Origin: Epiperipatus broadwayi
Taxonomy: Eukaryota; Onychophora; Udeonychophora; Euonychophora; Peripatidae
NCBI GenBank assembly: GCA_028023455.1
Contig: JAQFVV010012420.1
Span: forward strand, 4,654,001 to 4,718,000
DNA: 64,000 bases
Direction: 5' to 3'
Part shown: piece after piece, positions 36,892 to 48,159 of the stretch
How positions within the stretch are numbered: the stretch's first letter is position 1
Layout: the number at the start of each line of letters is the position of its first letter
Notes under the pieces: model-generated
The model's input: only the letters and a program-made list of their open reading frames with translations
Told to the model about the DNA's origin: nothing
The model's database searches: none
Position numbers and translations under genes: made by a program

Positions 36892-38925
36892 TACAACGAT
36901 CGAAATGAAAGTGAAGATCGAATCTAACCGCAAAAACAATATCTGCAACTACCAGGGCACCATCTAGGCATTTGAGCCTAGAAAAATTTATAAAGTAGGC
37001 AGATACGCACTGTTAAGATTCCACTTTATTTAAATATTCCGATCGTTAGCCCAAGTCACTAGCTCAGCGGAGACGCAGAGATAAAAATCTATATCTTAAT
37101 TTATATCTTAAATATAAAAGAATAAAAGCCACTGCCAGAAATTAACACATAAAAATATTTATTTACGCACATATAAAATCATTCTAAATTCGAGGAATAG
37201 GTTTAACATTTTTAGATTTTTATATTACTCTTTAATTGTACATTTACATTAATTTCAATGAGTTTAATATTTTATTTAGATGGTCAAGTATGAATAGACT
37301 ACATAGATTTGCATTTGAAAATAAAACATTCTATCCCTATTTAACCTTAGGCTAAAATTCGCAGTCAAACCGGCATCAATCCATCTGATACATTTATGTA
37401 TTCAATGTAGCATGAAAATACAACAGCACAAATATACTATACTGTCAGGAATGGACATCTGAACAGGATAGTTAGAGAAAACATTGACTCTTGTCCAATA
37501 CAGGAATATGACGTCTGTATAGCAAGAACAATAAAATAAAAACTCCATAGGAAGGGACCGCGATCCTTTTTGCCGACTTACAATCCCATCCATAGGCAAA
37601 GGGTTGGTGCGGTGTATTCAGCAATTCTGCACGTAGCGAAACTTATACTACATCTACTAATTACACAAATATATCCAATTCATTGACCCAATTCAACAAC
37701 GACACAAATAACCTAAGATTACCCTCCCCTAATATAACTTTACAAATCTATATAGCCATTCACGCCCGACTTAAATTTAACATTTAAATACATTCACACA
37801 AATGCATTTTATAAAATTTGTTTTAAAATGTTGAGTACAGATCAGCTGCACAGATTCCACGGTCAAAAACATTCCAAATTAAACACAACCGATCAAAATA
37901 CAAAGTCCTCGATAAACGTCACTTGCATAGGGAATATACAAATCCCATTAGCATTCATCGTAAGATGCTTGCAGTGATATCGTTGACATATATTCTAATC
38001 AAATGTGAAAACCACCACATTATCAACCGCTAACGAATCTATGCAATGTCTATACCCAACCTTAAATTCCCTCATTTAAAATTTAAACAATAAATAATTT
38101 ATACAATAAGAAAAAAAAAAAATGGAAATGATTTTTATCAATCGGAAAACATATAAAATTAAACATTATTAATTTGATTTTAAACTTAAAAAAAGTCAGA
38201 TAGAAGTTCATAAGCTTGAACAAAAGTTCTTAATTATTTTTCAATTTAGAGTTCATGTCAATTTAGCTTATGGTAGAAGAGTCCAGGTTCCTGTTTTTAA
38301 TTCCCGCAACGTCTCCATTGGAAGATAATGTTCTGGAGGTAGCATTAGCTGGTTCCATTCTTGTATCACAGTCTTTTCATTTTATATATATTTTTTAAAA
38401 AAACAAAAAAATGAGAGAGAACGGTAAGTCGTCCTACGTTCTCATCAAATCAAGTCGAAAAAACTGTCTGGAACTCAATATTTCTCTTTTTATAGTAAAT
38501 CTCCAGATTGAATGAACAAAGACGTCACTAATCCAAATTTTTGTTGGGTCGGGCTAGGCTTGGTGCTTCCATTGGTCAAGATAAAATCTCTTTATTCTCT
38601 TATCTAATTTACTCTCTGACTTTTTAATTAGACAGCTTTTGGATAATTAATAAACAATCATTTCCATTTACAGATTACAGGAATTAATTAATACCTGTTT
38701 TTATTTTTCAATCTTATACTTTTTTTTTTTTTTATAAAAAAGTACGTTCAAATACTTATTTATTTGTTTTTTTAAAAAAAAAATATTTTTAAAGTTTGGC
38801 ATCTGTGCGAATGTATATACGTTTAACAAACATTTTAATTTTAGCGTTTAGTTTTTTACTTTTATTTGCGAACTTTTAAGTTTTTATTTTAAATTAATGT
38901 AATGACATATTTATATATCGTTACA
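36892..38925 (-). repeat. 5' LTR of the long-LTR element
   Basis: It starts TGTAACGATATATAAAT on the minus strand and ends ATCGTTGTA next to the primer site. It differs from the 3' LTR by a few dozen changes at most, including small indels in homopolymers. The minus-strand frame 37402-37599 is shared with the other LTR only because the LTRs are duplicates. Confidence 0.92.
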
Positions 38926-38929
38926 CCAT
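38926..38929. other. Target-site duplication CCAT (right copy)
   Basis: Matches 34142-34145. Because the element ends in A and the left copy is preceded by A, a 5-bp duplication (ACCAT) is also possible. Confidence 0.8.
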
Positions 38930-40520
38930 AGATAAGTTGTAACTATCTTGGCAAAATTTTTATATAAAATTGTTAAATCTGATAAGTTTGAGATTTTTAA
39001 ATATCTTCTTTATCATCTTTCTTAAATATCAATATTACTGCTGCCCTTCCAATCATCTGATATATATCTTTATCATTTAAACATTTGTTATACAACTTTG
39101 CCAATAATTTTCTAATTATTCACCAGCTTTGTTTAAGACATCAATCCTTTTCATATATTTAACAGCATATTTCACGTCTTCATTTAAAGTGCAGAACAAT
39201 CAGATTTAATCACGTGACTCACTTCATTTGAAATGCTAGACAATTCAGAAGTTGTAATAAATGTAAGAGATATTTTACTTTCTTGTTTGTTATTACTATG
39301 TAATTCATTATAAACCCTTCCCCCAGATTTCATGATGCCATTTTCCATTCTAGTAATAGTTCCATCTTTTCTTGTTATTCCAGAAAGAACTTTTCCAACA
39401 ATACCAAGATCTTTTACATTTCTGAGATTTTTATTCTCTTCTATAGCTGTTTTTGCCAATTTACAATTATATTTTCTTATATAATTATTATTTTTACCAA
39501 TTTATAAAACTCTAGATATTCAATTACTCTTAATGGATCATTTGTGTATATTTTGATATTCCTTTTTTTGTTTATATATAGTGTTGCCTCAATAATAAAT
39601 TTTACTGTTAAATTGCTGACTTTTTGTACATCGACATTTTGTAGCAGTTTTTAATAGTGTATCAGTTTTCTTTTTATTGATGTCATTCAAATCTAAATCA
39701 TCTTTGTAAATTTGCAATATTTAAAAATGATTAAAAAGATCTAATTTAAATTCATTAGAATTTTTTTGAAAGTTAGGAATATCAAATGTTAATATTGCTC
39801 CCCCCAATATCTCACTGATCAATGTTCACTTCCTGTATTGCAATTGTTAAGAATAATACATTCTTGAAATATATATTTTCTATTAGCAAAAATTTAATCC
39901 AGTTCTGCTGTAACATTGAGATATTTTCATATCCATTTCTGTTTAGCATTTTTTTTTGAAAAACGATTCATAATATACAGTTTTTTCTTTTCTGTGAATT
40001 CAACAAGTTTATATCTTTTCTCATTTTTGTCACCATACCTAGATTTACCCACAACAATTTCATTTTCAATTGCTTACCAAGTCTAGCATTAAAATGCCCA
40101 TTGACAATTTTAATATGTTGTTTGGTCTAAACATTCATATAAAAATCCTCTACTTCATCACAATTAGAACTTATTGGTGCATAATTATCAACTTCTTACA
40201 AATTAGTATCTTCAATTAAAGTGACTAACCAATCTTGTCATTCTGTCTGATGTATCACCAATCTCCACTTTTTATTTATAATGAATCTCATTTGACATTT
40301 GCTTCCAATATTTGTGCCTTTGTAGTAAAGTATATGTTCACTCTTTAAATCAACCATGCCTTCAACTTTTCTCCTAACTTCACAAAGTTAAATAATGTCT
40401 CATTTAAAATTACATAGTTCTCCTAATTCATGCAATTTTTCTTCACTTGCTGATCTGCAGTTGTAGAATCATCATCAAATGACAATCTAGGTCTGGAATC
40501 GGTTAACAGCCAACTCTTTT
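38930..40520 (-). pseudogene. RTE endonuclease and RT N-terminus remnant
   Basis: Read on the minus strand from about 40520, DDDSTTADQQVKKN is followed by SEHILYYKGTNIGSKCQMRF and KKWRLVIHQTE (endonuclease strands). IKIVNGHFNARLGK, near 40095, corresponds to the GDFNA-LG motif with Asp changed to His. At 39184-39459 the open frame reads MAKTAIEENKNLRNVKDLG, then SGITRKDGTITRMENGIMKS and RVYNELHSN. These match the RTE linker (KDGT-T---EI----FY--LYS). Many stops lie between. Endonuclease plus RT would carry out target-primed reverse transcription, but the catalytic change and stops mean it is inactive. Confidence 0.75.
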
Positions 40521-40782
40521 CTGCATCTTGGATTCACTGATTATTCAAGCTTATAGTAGATAAATAGAATAAATAAAATGAATTACTGCTTATAATGGAG
40601 ATGTTGAAAATAAGAAGAAAAAGTCATGTGAAGTTTGTAATTATATATAACCAATTAAGAAATTAATACATCATAACCAATTTTTGCAATAATTTATACA
40701 TTACAAAGCTATATATTATAAAATTATTATGATCCAAAGCATTCCAAGACTAATATAAAAATAATATTTGTCAAGTGTTGGT

Positions 40783-40848
40783 GGTCAAGAGGTCAAGCAG
40801 TTGTTCTGGTCAGCGGGTTCGCTTCCCGGCCGATGGTATGACACATGG
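40783..40848 (+). mobile_element. tRNA-derived SINE head
   Basis: The stretch GTTGGTGGTCAAGAGGTCAA resembles a Pol III A box with D arm. About 25 bp later GCGGGTTCGCTTCCCGGC gives a B box with a self-pairing T stem. It lacks a complete acceptor stem, so it is not a working tRNA gene. An A/T-rich tail follows to about 40900. GC content is well above that of the neighbours. Confidence 0.6.
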
Positions 40849-40902
40849 AAATATATATAAAAATAAGATATAAATAAAAAGCTTTATTTATATTTTATTT
40901 TA

Positions 40903-41176
40903 TATTGGGCTATTTCCATCATCTAATATTAAGTATTGAATGTCTGGAGGAAAATGTAATTTTAATTTTCCAATTACATTCAACTGTTAATAATAACACA
41001 CATATTAGTATATGCACAATGTTTTGGAAGGTATTAGTCTTCTCTTTTCTTCAGATGATGATGGCCTGACCAGTGACAGTACTAGTATAGGAATGTAATT
41101 GAAAACTGTAAATAAAAGATATTTTTTTCTAAAGACATTCAATGCTTAATGTTAGATGATGGAAATAGTCCAATAT
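40903..41176. repeat. MITE-like inverted repeat, 274 bp
   Basis: The outer arms TATTGGGCTATTTCCATCAT (left) and the complement of ATGATGGAAATAGTCCAATA (right) match with one mismatch. They continue through a TAAGYATTGAATGTCT block and, after a small gap, a CAATTACATTC block, so the arms are about 80 bp. TA dinucleotides sit at both ends, compatible with a Tc1/mariner-type MITE, but TA is too common here to prove it. No coding sequence lies inside. Confidence 0.8.
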
Positions 41177-41179
41177 ATA

Positions 41180-42476
41180 AATACAACTATAATATCATCA
41201 TCACAAACCTTCAAAGATGTCACTTTATTTATATGTATAATAAGTAAAATTTCATTATTGCCACTATAACTGTTTAAAGTTGTTTTCCATAATGAGTTCA
41301 TGGAAATCTTGGACAAAATGAAACACTGACAGTTTGACATCCAACTTTCTTAGAGGCTTAAATGTTGTTTGTTTGTTCTTGAAAATATTATGTTGATCCA
41401 TTTGTAATAAAACTTTATTCATATCTGTAATGAGTAAAATTTCAATCTTGAAGTTAATGTCCGTCATCTAAACTTTTTTCCTGTTTAAACTCTTAGTTGA
41501 GTTTCTGTGAAATTTTAACATTATTTGTGTGACAGTTAAACAAATTTTCACCTTCAACATATTTACATATATATGTATAGAAAGATTTCAAAGAAATAAA
41601 ATTGATTTATTGAATATAAAGAACATTACATTATTAGGTATGCAAAGCAAATAAAATCTTTTTTTAGGATTAAATATTACTTTAAATATGTAGTTGGTGA
41701 TGTTGAAAGGCCTGTATAACTCTGCTAAAGAATTTATTTGAAACTGATTCTGTGAATTATATACAGTAATAGTTTAGAGCTCAGAATTCGTTTGTTATTT
41801 GTGGTTTACTTAACAATACTGTCTGTATTTTTGTTGTTATATTTGAATTTATTGAGTACTTTTGTAAAGAAGCACAATATCAAAAGCCTGTTTAGCCTAT
41901 ATTTTTAAAGTGATTATTTTATAATCACTATTAAATTTGAAATTTTTTATCAATTAATTATTAAATTACAATTTACATATAAGGATATTTTAATTTGTTC
42001 ACAACTTTTTATGTTATTTTCACAATAAGCTAATAATCTCTCTTTCATAATAGTTATAAATAAATATTTTAAATATAATATTTTCAATATAAATTCATTT
42101 TACAAAAAAAAAAAAAAAAACCTAAAAAAATCAATGTTAGTATTATCACATATGTTTTTATATTACAACTTTATTCTTATTACATTTTCAAATCATTACA
42201 TTTTTTTGACAATGTTGTTTATTCAATTTATCAATTACTTTTCTATCAGTAAAAAATCATTAGCAAAAATTGATTTTGCTTCCCTTTTAATCATTATGAA
42301 AAACATTTCTTGGTCATCTGTTTTTTCAATCCCTTTCTTCTTGCACTTTTTACTTTTATTTTCTCTATTAAAAAAATAATCAGATGGTTTATTATTCATA
42401 TTAAATTAGAACATGGGAAATAGCAGAGCTGAATCACAATGCACAGATTTTGAGTAAATCCCTTATTCTATTATTG
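41180..42476. other. AT-rich stretch without recognisable gene
   Basis: The segment with AGTAAAATTTCA at 41246-41258 recurs in similar context near 41430, a weak repeat about 185 bp apart. Minus-strand frames across 41152-41467 lie on this and have no motif. An A-run of 18 bases lies near 42103-42120. Confidence 0.5.
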
Positions 42477-42484
42477 TTTTAAAC

Positions 42485-43352
42485 CAGTGATGTCCAACCT
42501 TTAACTTGACGCGAGCCAGTTGAGAATTTAAAAAAATTTGGGGAGCCACAATTATATATTACATTTTTCATATTACATTTATAAACATGGTACTTGGGTA
42601 CTAAACCTGCAATGTAGGGAGATAGGTGGGGGGGGGATGGCCTATTCACATTGGTATCAATCCGCCGTTTCTAATGTGGCCAAAATAACGTGTACACGGA
42701 TCTTTCTCGATGAAAACATCAATATATACAGCAAAATATATATGTGTACACGAATCTATCTCGATAAAAACAACTATTTACAGCACTAAACATCAATATA
42801 TATATACAGCAAAATATATACGTGTACACGGATAAAAACAACTGTTTACAGCACTAAACATCGATATATACAGCAAAATATATACGTGTACATGGATCTA
42901 TCTCGATAAAAACTATTTCCAGCACTAAACACAATATATATACAGCACCAAACCAAACGTCTACAAGGATCTTTCTCGATAAAAACAACAATATATACAA
43001 GAGCACTAAACACAATATATATATATAGCACCAAACCAAACGTGTACAGCAAAAAAAAAGAAGGTGTAATATGTTAAAAAGAAAAAAAAATGTAAATACA
43101 TTTTATTTATTAAAAATTTGATAACATACATATAAATTACAATTACAGGAAAAATATATTTTATTTAATGTGAAACCTGACACTGCATATCGTTATTGTT
43201 TGTATTGTAAAAATGTTTATTTTTTAGTGTGTGCATGTGCCATCAAGGAACATAAAATATTTTATCAATTTTTTTGAAGAGTGCAATTCGAGCCACATTA
43301 AACAGTTACGCGAGCCACATGTGACTCGCGATCTACGGGTTGGGCATCCCTG
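42485..43352. mobile_element. hAT-type non-autonomous DNA transposon, 868 bp, with perfect TSD
   Basis: The left end CAGTGATGTCCAACC and the right-end complement CAGGGATGCCCAACC match at 13 of 15 positions. CAG-starting ends of this kind are characteristic of hAT transposons. An exact 8-bp duplication, TTTTAAAC, lies at 42477-42484 and 43353-43360, the size hAT transposases make. Subterminal GCGAGCCA motifs (42510-42519 and near 43311) recur in inverted form. There is no transposase frame; the interior carries a minisatellite (42689-43046). It is therefore mobilised only by a related autonomous element. Confidence 0.93.
42689..43046. repeat. Minisatellite inside the hAT-type element, about five units
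   Basis: Units of 60-85 bp share CGTGTACACGGATCTTTCTC, GATAAAAACAAC, AGCACTAAACA and TATATACAGCAAAATATATA, in this order, with deletions between units. Overlapping minus-strand frames (42846-43052) come from the array and are not genes. Confidence 0.9.
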
Positions 43353-43378
43353 TTTTAAACAATACAGAGCATATTTAG

Positions 43379-46300
43379 TGCCGATATAGTATGTGCTCAG
43401 TGACCATTTTGAATTTTAAAACACCCAAAAACACTGCTGGCACACACAAACAATAAACGAAAAGCACTCAATGTCAAAAAATCAAATAACCTAAGGCACT
43501 ATAATTTAAAAAAGTGCGGGAAAAGAAAGTAACTTGAAAATTAAATAGCCCAAGGCACTACAATTAAAAAAAAGTGCAGGAAAAGAAAGTAACATGAAAA
43601 ATTAAAAAAATTACAAAAACCTTTAAAATAAATCAAAAACGTTAATTTATACAGTGATAATTTAAAAGTCATAAATCACAAATGCTTTTTATTTAGCAAT
43701 AACTAGAAAAATAATAAATGCTACTTTCAAAAGCCTACTCCTGTTTTTCAACAGCATTTAAAAACTATAATACTAAATTTCCCCAAAATCAGTGTAAAAA
43801 ATTAAAAAAATTATATTTAAAAAGTATAATACTAAATCTCATAAAAATCAACATATGTTAAATGGTGGGAAAAATGAATTGCACTACATGAAATTAGAAA
43901 ATCAAAAATGCTATAAATCAAAAATTGTAATAGTAAATCTCAAAAAATTAATGTATGTTAAGGCAAAGTATTCACACGAATTGCAGTACATTTTTAAAAA
44001 AAATTATAAATGCTATTCACAAAAGCCTTTATATAGTGATAATTTTAAAAAGTCACAAATCACAAAAGCTATTTATTTAGCGATAACTAGAAAAATAATA
44101 AATGCTACTTTCAAAAGCCTACTCCTGTCTTTCAACAGTAATTAAAAACTATAATACCAAATCTCAAAAATCAGTATAAAAATTAAAAAAATAATATTTA
44201 AAAAGTATAATACTAAATCTCAAAAAAATTAACTTATATGAAATGGCAGGAAAAATGAATTGCACTACATGTAAAAAAAAAAAAACTCCTCTGACTTTCA
44301 ACACTATTTCATGGAGTATCAACAAATAAAAAAACTAATTAACCTACTTTTAAAAAATATGTAATATTTTACATTTGGCTTTGGGATCATCCCTCTAACT
44401 AAGAGATATAATAATAATAATTCACAAATCTTAATAACAGACATATTAATACATATTACAGTTACTATTTGTTTAAGTAATTGAGAATTTTAGCTATATT
44501 TTAAGAAGTTTAAATATATTACCAACTTTCTGGATTGGTTGCTCATCTGTGCAGATTGAATTTGGGTCTTCCTAGATCTCTCCATTCATGCAAAAGCATA
44601 AAGTCATAACAAATTTCAGTTTTAAGATTTAAGTTTATTACTTTAAAAAAGATGCCAGTAAAACTAATTTATTCAGGAAATATCACAAGTTGACAGCATC
44701 TCTTTAGAATTTATTTTTACAACTCTGTGCTAGGTTCTCACACAAATTAAACTAGGTATGTGTGATGTAAAATAATTTCCAAGAATCAGGCTTGTGGATT
44801 GCCATTTGTCTTACTAAAATAAAAGTGCTAAGTTAAAAAATTTAACAATAGAAAGCTAAACTTTCAAATTATAAAAAAGAGCTATAAACAAGCTAATGGA
44901 CTTTTATGTTTCAAACTTAACTTGTAAGCAAATGCAATAGAGGGGTACAATTTATTATAAAAAAATTATAATAAATTAAAGATTTAAAAATATAATTGCA
45001 CTGTAACATATTACACGTCATAATTTGTACTCATATATATATATGCCAATATATGTATTAGTTTTATGATTTAAGTTTTAACACTTTAAAGAAGATGCTA
45101 GTAAAATTAATTTTTTCCGAAAACATTGTAAAAACAATAAAAAACGTAATTAATCTGCTTTTCATTAATATTTAAAAAAGAAAAACCTGAAATATAAAGG
45201 GTGTGTGATTATTGCATTTCTAAAAGATGCTAAAGATACCTGCTGACGGTGAAAACATTAGTGTTTAATTTTATTTAGAAGTCAATATCTTTTACATTTG
45301 AAATATTCAACAAATTTTAATTTATTTATGAGTGTGTGTATTTCGACATAGACCATTGCGAACTACCATCCAGTATTTTGAAGGATCACTAATAAAATAT
45401 ATTCTTTAATCATGTTTGCGTATTCACCTATTATTGCTATGCAATTCTTTTAAAGTGCATGTATATCTACATATATTGAAACAGTATTATCTGTCTATCA
45501 TTCCATTTACCTACTATGTATTATAGTTTTCCTAATTCAAACCCATTCCAGTCCATGTATATAACCCTATAATAATGTATTTTGATGTATAATAACACGT
45601 CTGTATACAGATATTAATATATTTATATATATCAGTCCACATATATAATCCTATAATAATGTATTTTGATGTATAATAACGTATGTTTAAGTGTATGTGC
45701 ATACATCTAATATATTTATATATATAAATGTATTAATATATGAATGTTTGTATACAGACATTAATTAATATATTAGATGTGCGCACATACACGTAAACAT
45801 ACGTTATTATACATCAAAATACATTATTATAGAATTATATACATGAACTGTGATGGGTTTGAATTAGGAAAACTATGATACATAGTAGGTGAAATGGAAT
45901 GATAGGCAGATAATACTATTTCAATATATGTAGATATACTTGCACTTTAAAAGAATTGCATAGCAACAATAAGTGAATACGCAAACATGATTAAAGAATA
46001 TAATATTTTATTAGTGATCATTCAAAATACTTGATGGTAGTTCACATGATAGTCTATGTCGAAATACACACACTAGAAAAGTAAAAAAGAATACTAACAT
46101 AAATTAAAATTTGTTGAGTATTTCAAATGTAAAAGGTATTGACTTCTAAATAAAATTAAACACTAATGTTTTCACCATCAGCAGGTATCTTTAGCATCTT
46201 TTAGAAATACAATAGATAACTCTCAATCACATACCCTTTATATTTCAATTTTTTCTTTTTTAAATATTAATGAAAAGCAGGTTAATTCGGTTTTTTATTG

Positions 46301-47585
46301 CTTTTGCAATATCTTTGGAATAAATTAATTTTACTGACGTCTTCTTTAAAATGTTAAAACTTAAATCTTAAAACTAATACATGTATCAGCACACATATAT
46401 GTGCGAGTACAAATTGTGATGTGTAATATGTTACAGTGCAATTATATTTTTAAATCTTTAATTTATTATAAATTTTTTATAATAAATTGTACCCCTCTAT
46501 TACATTTGCTTACAAGTTAGGTTTGAGGCATAAAAGTTCATTAGCTTGTTTACAGCTCTTTTTTATAATTTAAAAGTTTAGCTTTCTATGGTTAAATTTC
46601 TCAACTTAGCACTTTTATCTTAGTAAGACAAAAGGTGATCCCTGAGCCGGATTCTTGGAAATTATCTTATGTCACACATACCTGGTTTAATTTGTGTGAG
46701 AACCTAGCACAGAGTTTTAAAAATAAATTCTAAAGAGATGCTGTCAACCTGCGATATTTCCTGAATAAATTGTTTTACTGGTGTCTTTTTTAAAATCTTA
46801 AAACTAAAATTTGTTATGACTTTATGCTTTTGCATGAATGGAGAGATCTAGGAAGACCCAAATTCAACCTGTGTGGATGAGCAACCAATCCAGAAAATTG
46901 GTAATATGTTTAAAATTCTTAAAATATTGGTAAAATTTTCAATTACTTAAACAAATGATAACTGTAATATGTATTAATATGTCTATTATTAAGGTTTATG
47001 AATCATTATTATATCTCTTAGTTAGAGGGATGATACCAAAGCCAAATGGAAAATATTATATATTTTTTAAAAGTAGGTTGATTAGTTTTTTATTTGTTGA
47101 TATTCCATGAAATAGTGTTGAAAGTCAGAAGAGTTTTTTTTTTACATGTAGAGCAGTTCATTTTTTCCACCATTTAATATAAGTTAATTTTTTTGAGATT
47201 TAGTATTATACTTTTTAAATATTATTTTTTAAATTTTTTATACTGATTTTTGAGATTGGGTATTATAGTTTTTAATTACAGTTGAAAGACAGGAGTAGGC
47301 TTTTGAAAGTAGCATTTATTATTTTTCAAGTTATAGCTAAATAGTGCTTGTGACTTTTTAAAATTATCATTATATAAATTAGCATTTTTATTTATTTTAA
47401 AGGTTTTTGTAATTTTTCAAGTTACTTTTTTTTCCCCCACACCTTTTTAATTATAGTGCCTTAGGCTATTTAATTTTTTTGACACAGTGCTTCTAGTCAA
47501 TGTCATTTATCACTTGTATGGGACAGCAGTGTTTATGGGTGTTTTAAAATTCAAAATGACCACTGAGTGCGTACTATATTGGCAC
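43379..47585. repeat. Giant imperfect palindrome, 4.2 kb, arms about 1.9 and 2.3 kb
   Basis: The outer left end GTGCCGATATAGTATG pairs with the outer right end GTACTATATTGGCAC. Homology then continues through the whole arms to an axis near 45729 in a TATATATA tract. Landmarks pair throughout: GACCATTTTGAATTTTAAAA, ACTTTCAAAAGCCTACTCCT, TGGATTGGTTGCTCATC, CAGTTCATGTATATA and others. By eye, about nine bases in ten agree. The left arm is longer because of an internal duplication of about 382 bp (43652 onward), and a smaller duplication lies near 45550-45680. No protein-coding frame or transposase was found. It could be a long-TIR fold-back element or an inverted segmental duplication. Confidence 0.93.
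43652..44275 (+). repeat. Internal tandem duplication in the palindrome's left arm
   Basis: The block from about 43652 (GTGATAATTTAAAAGTCA, later ACTTTCAAAAGCCTACTCCT) recurs from about 44034. The right arm holds only one copy, so the duplication arose after the palindrome formed or was lost on the right. The frame 43855-44145 spans the duplication junction and is not a gene. Confidence 0.8.
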
Positions 47586-48150
47586 CCAATTATGTAAGTA
47601 GAATTTGTTCATGATAAAATTGTAGTAAGGACATCCATAATTTATAGAAAAAGCTTCTGCTAAATTAGGATGAGTTCACTTTATCCTTACTATCATATGT
47701 ACAATAATTTTTGTTTTTCACTATTATAATTATCATCAAATGTCTAGTAATAAAACTTCAGTCTATTATTATTCATGCTCTTTTTAAAGAGGATTGTCAA
47801 TAACCTCCATTATTCTTCAGTTAACAATTTGAAATTCTTAATTATAAGGGTTAAATACATAATGTACAAGTTCCCATTCATTTAAAATCTCTGTAGTGTT
47901 TTGTAAAAATATTTACTTTGCCATCCAAATATAAGTTTTGTACTCCAGAAAAAGTAAAGAATATATAAAGAAAAATATTTATTCTTCATTAGATCGCTAA
48001 CTGATAAGTGTTAAATTTAATTAATGATTAAATTTATGTATTTGCAATAAGAATATTGTGTTTGATAATTGTTAAGAAATATTTGCTAATTACAAATATT
48101 TCTTGATACAATATGATTTAATTGTATGCATAATTAAAAACGCAAAGAGG
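47586..48150. other. AT-rich stretch without recognisable gene
   Basis: Nothing supportable beyond short A/T tracts was seen. Confidence 0.5.
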
Positions 48151-48159
48151 AATTCAAGA

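Larger units (their letters stand above)
34146..38925 (-). mobile_element. Non-autonomous long-LTR retrotransposon (LARD-like), 4.78 kb
   Basis: Two nearly identical direct repeats of about 2.04 kb (34146-36190 and 36892-38925) flank a 701-bp internal region. A primer-binding-site motif on the minus strand abuts the right repeat, so the element reads right to left. The termini read TGTAACGATATA on the minus strand. A 4-bp duplication CCAT brackets it at 34142-34145 and 38926-38929. The interior is too short for gag or pol and shows no protein motif, so the element depends on another element's proteins. It is nested in an RTE LINE, and a solo LTR of the same family lies at 8042-9808. Gypsy-type affinity is suggested by the duplication size and primer site only. 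Confidence 0.93.
33437..40560 (-). mobile_element. RTE-type LINE split by an LTR element
   Basis: The minus strand carries RTE-type remnants on both sides of the LTR insertion. Endonuclease and RT N-terminal parts lie at about 38930-40520, and RT plus 3' end lie at 33437-34141. The two halves meet at the duplicated CCAT of the LTR element. Joined in order they give the normal RTE sequence: the left half starts with the TLDSS.PKE region just upstream of the FSTVH motif. The 3' part is deleted between about 33610 and 33690, so the RT palm is missing. It is a decayed host for the younger insertion. Confidence 0.8.

Noticed and set aside
40783-40848. Possible functional tRNA gene.
   Set aside because: A and B boxes and a T stem are visible but no acceptor stem or clean anticodon arm forms; SINE head is the better reading.
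42846-43052. Overlapping minus-strand frames rich in Tyr, Ile and Val, like small membrane proteins.
   Set aside because: They are translations of the minisatellite inside the hAT-type element.
43361-43378. Target-site duplication for the giant palindrome.
   Set aside because: The sequence left of 43379 does not match the sequence right of 47585 in direct orientation.
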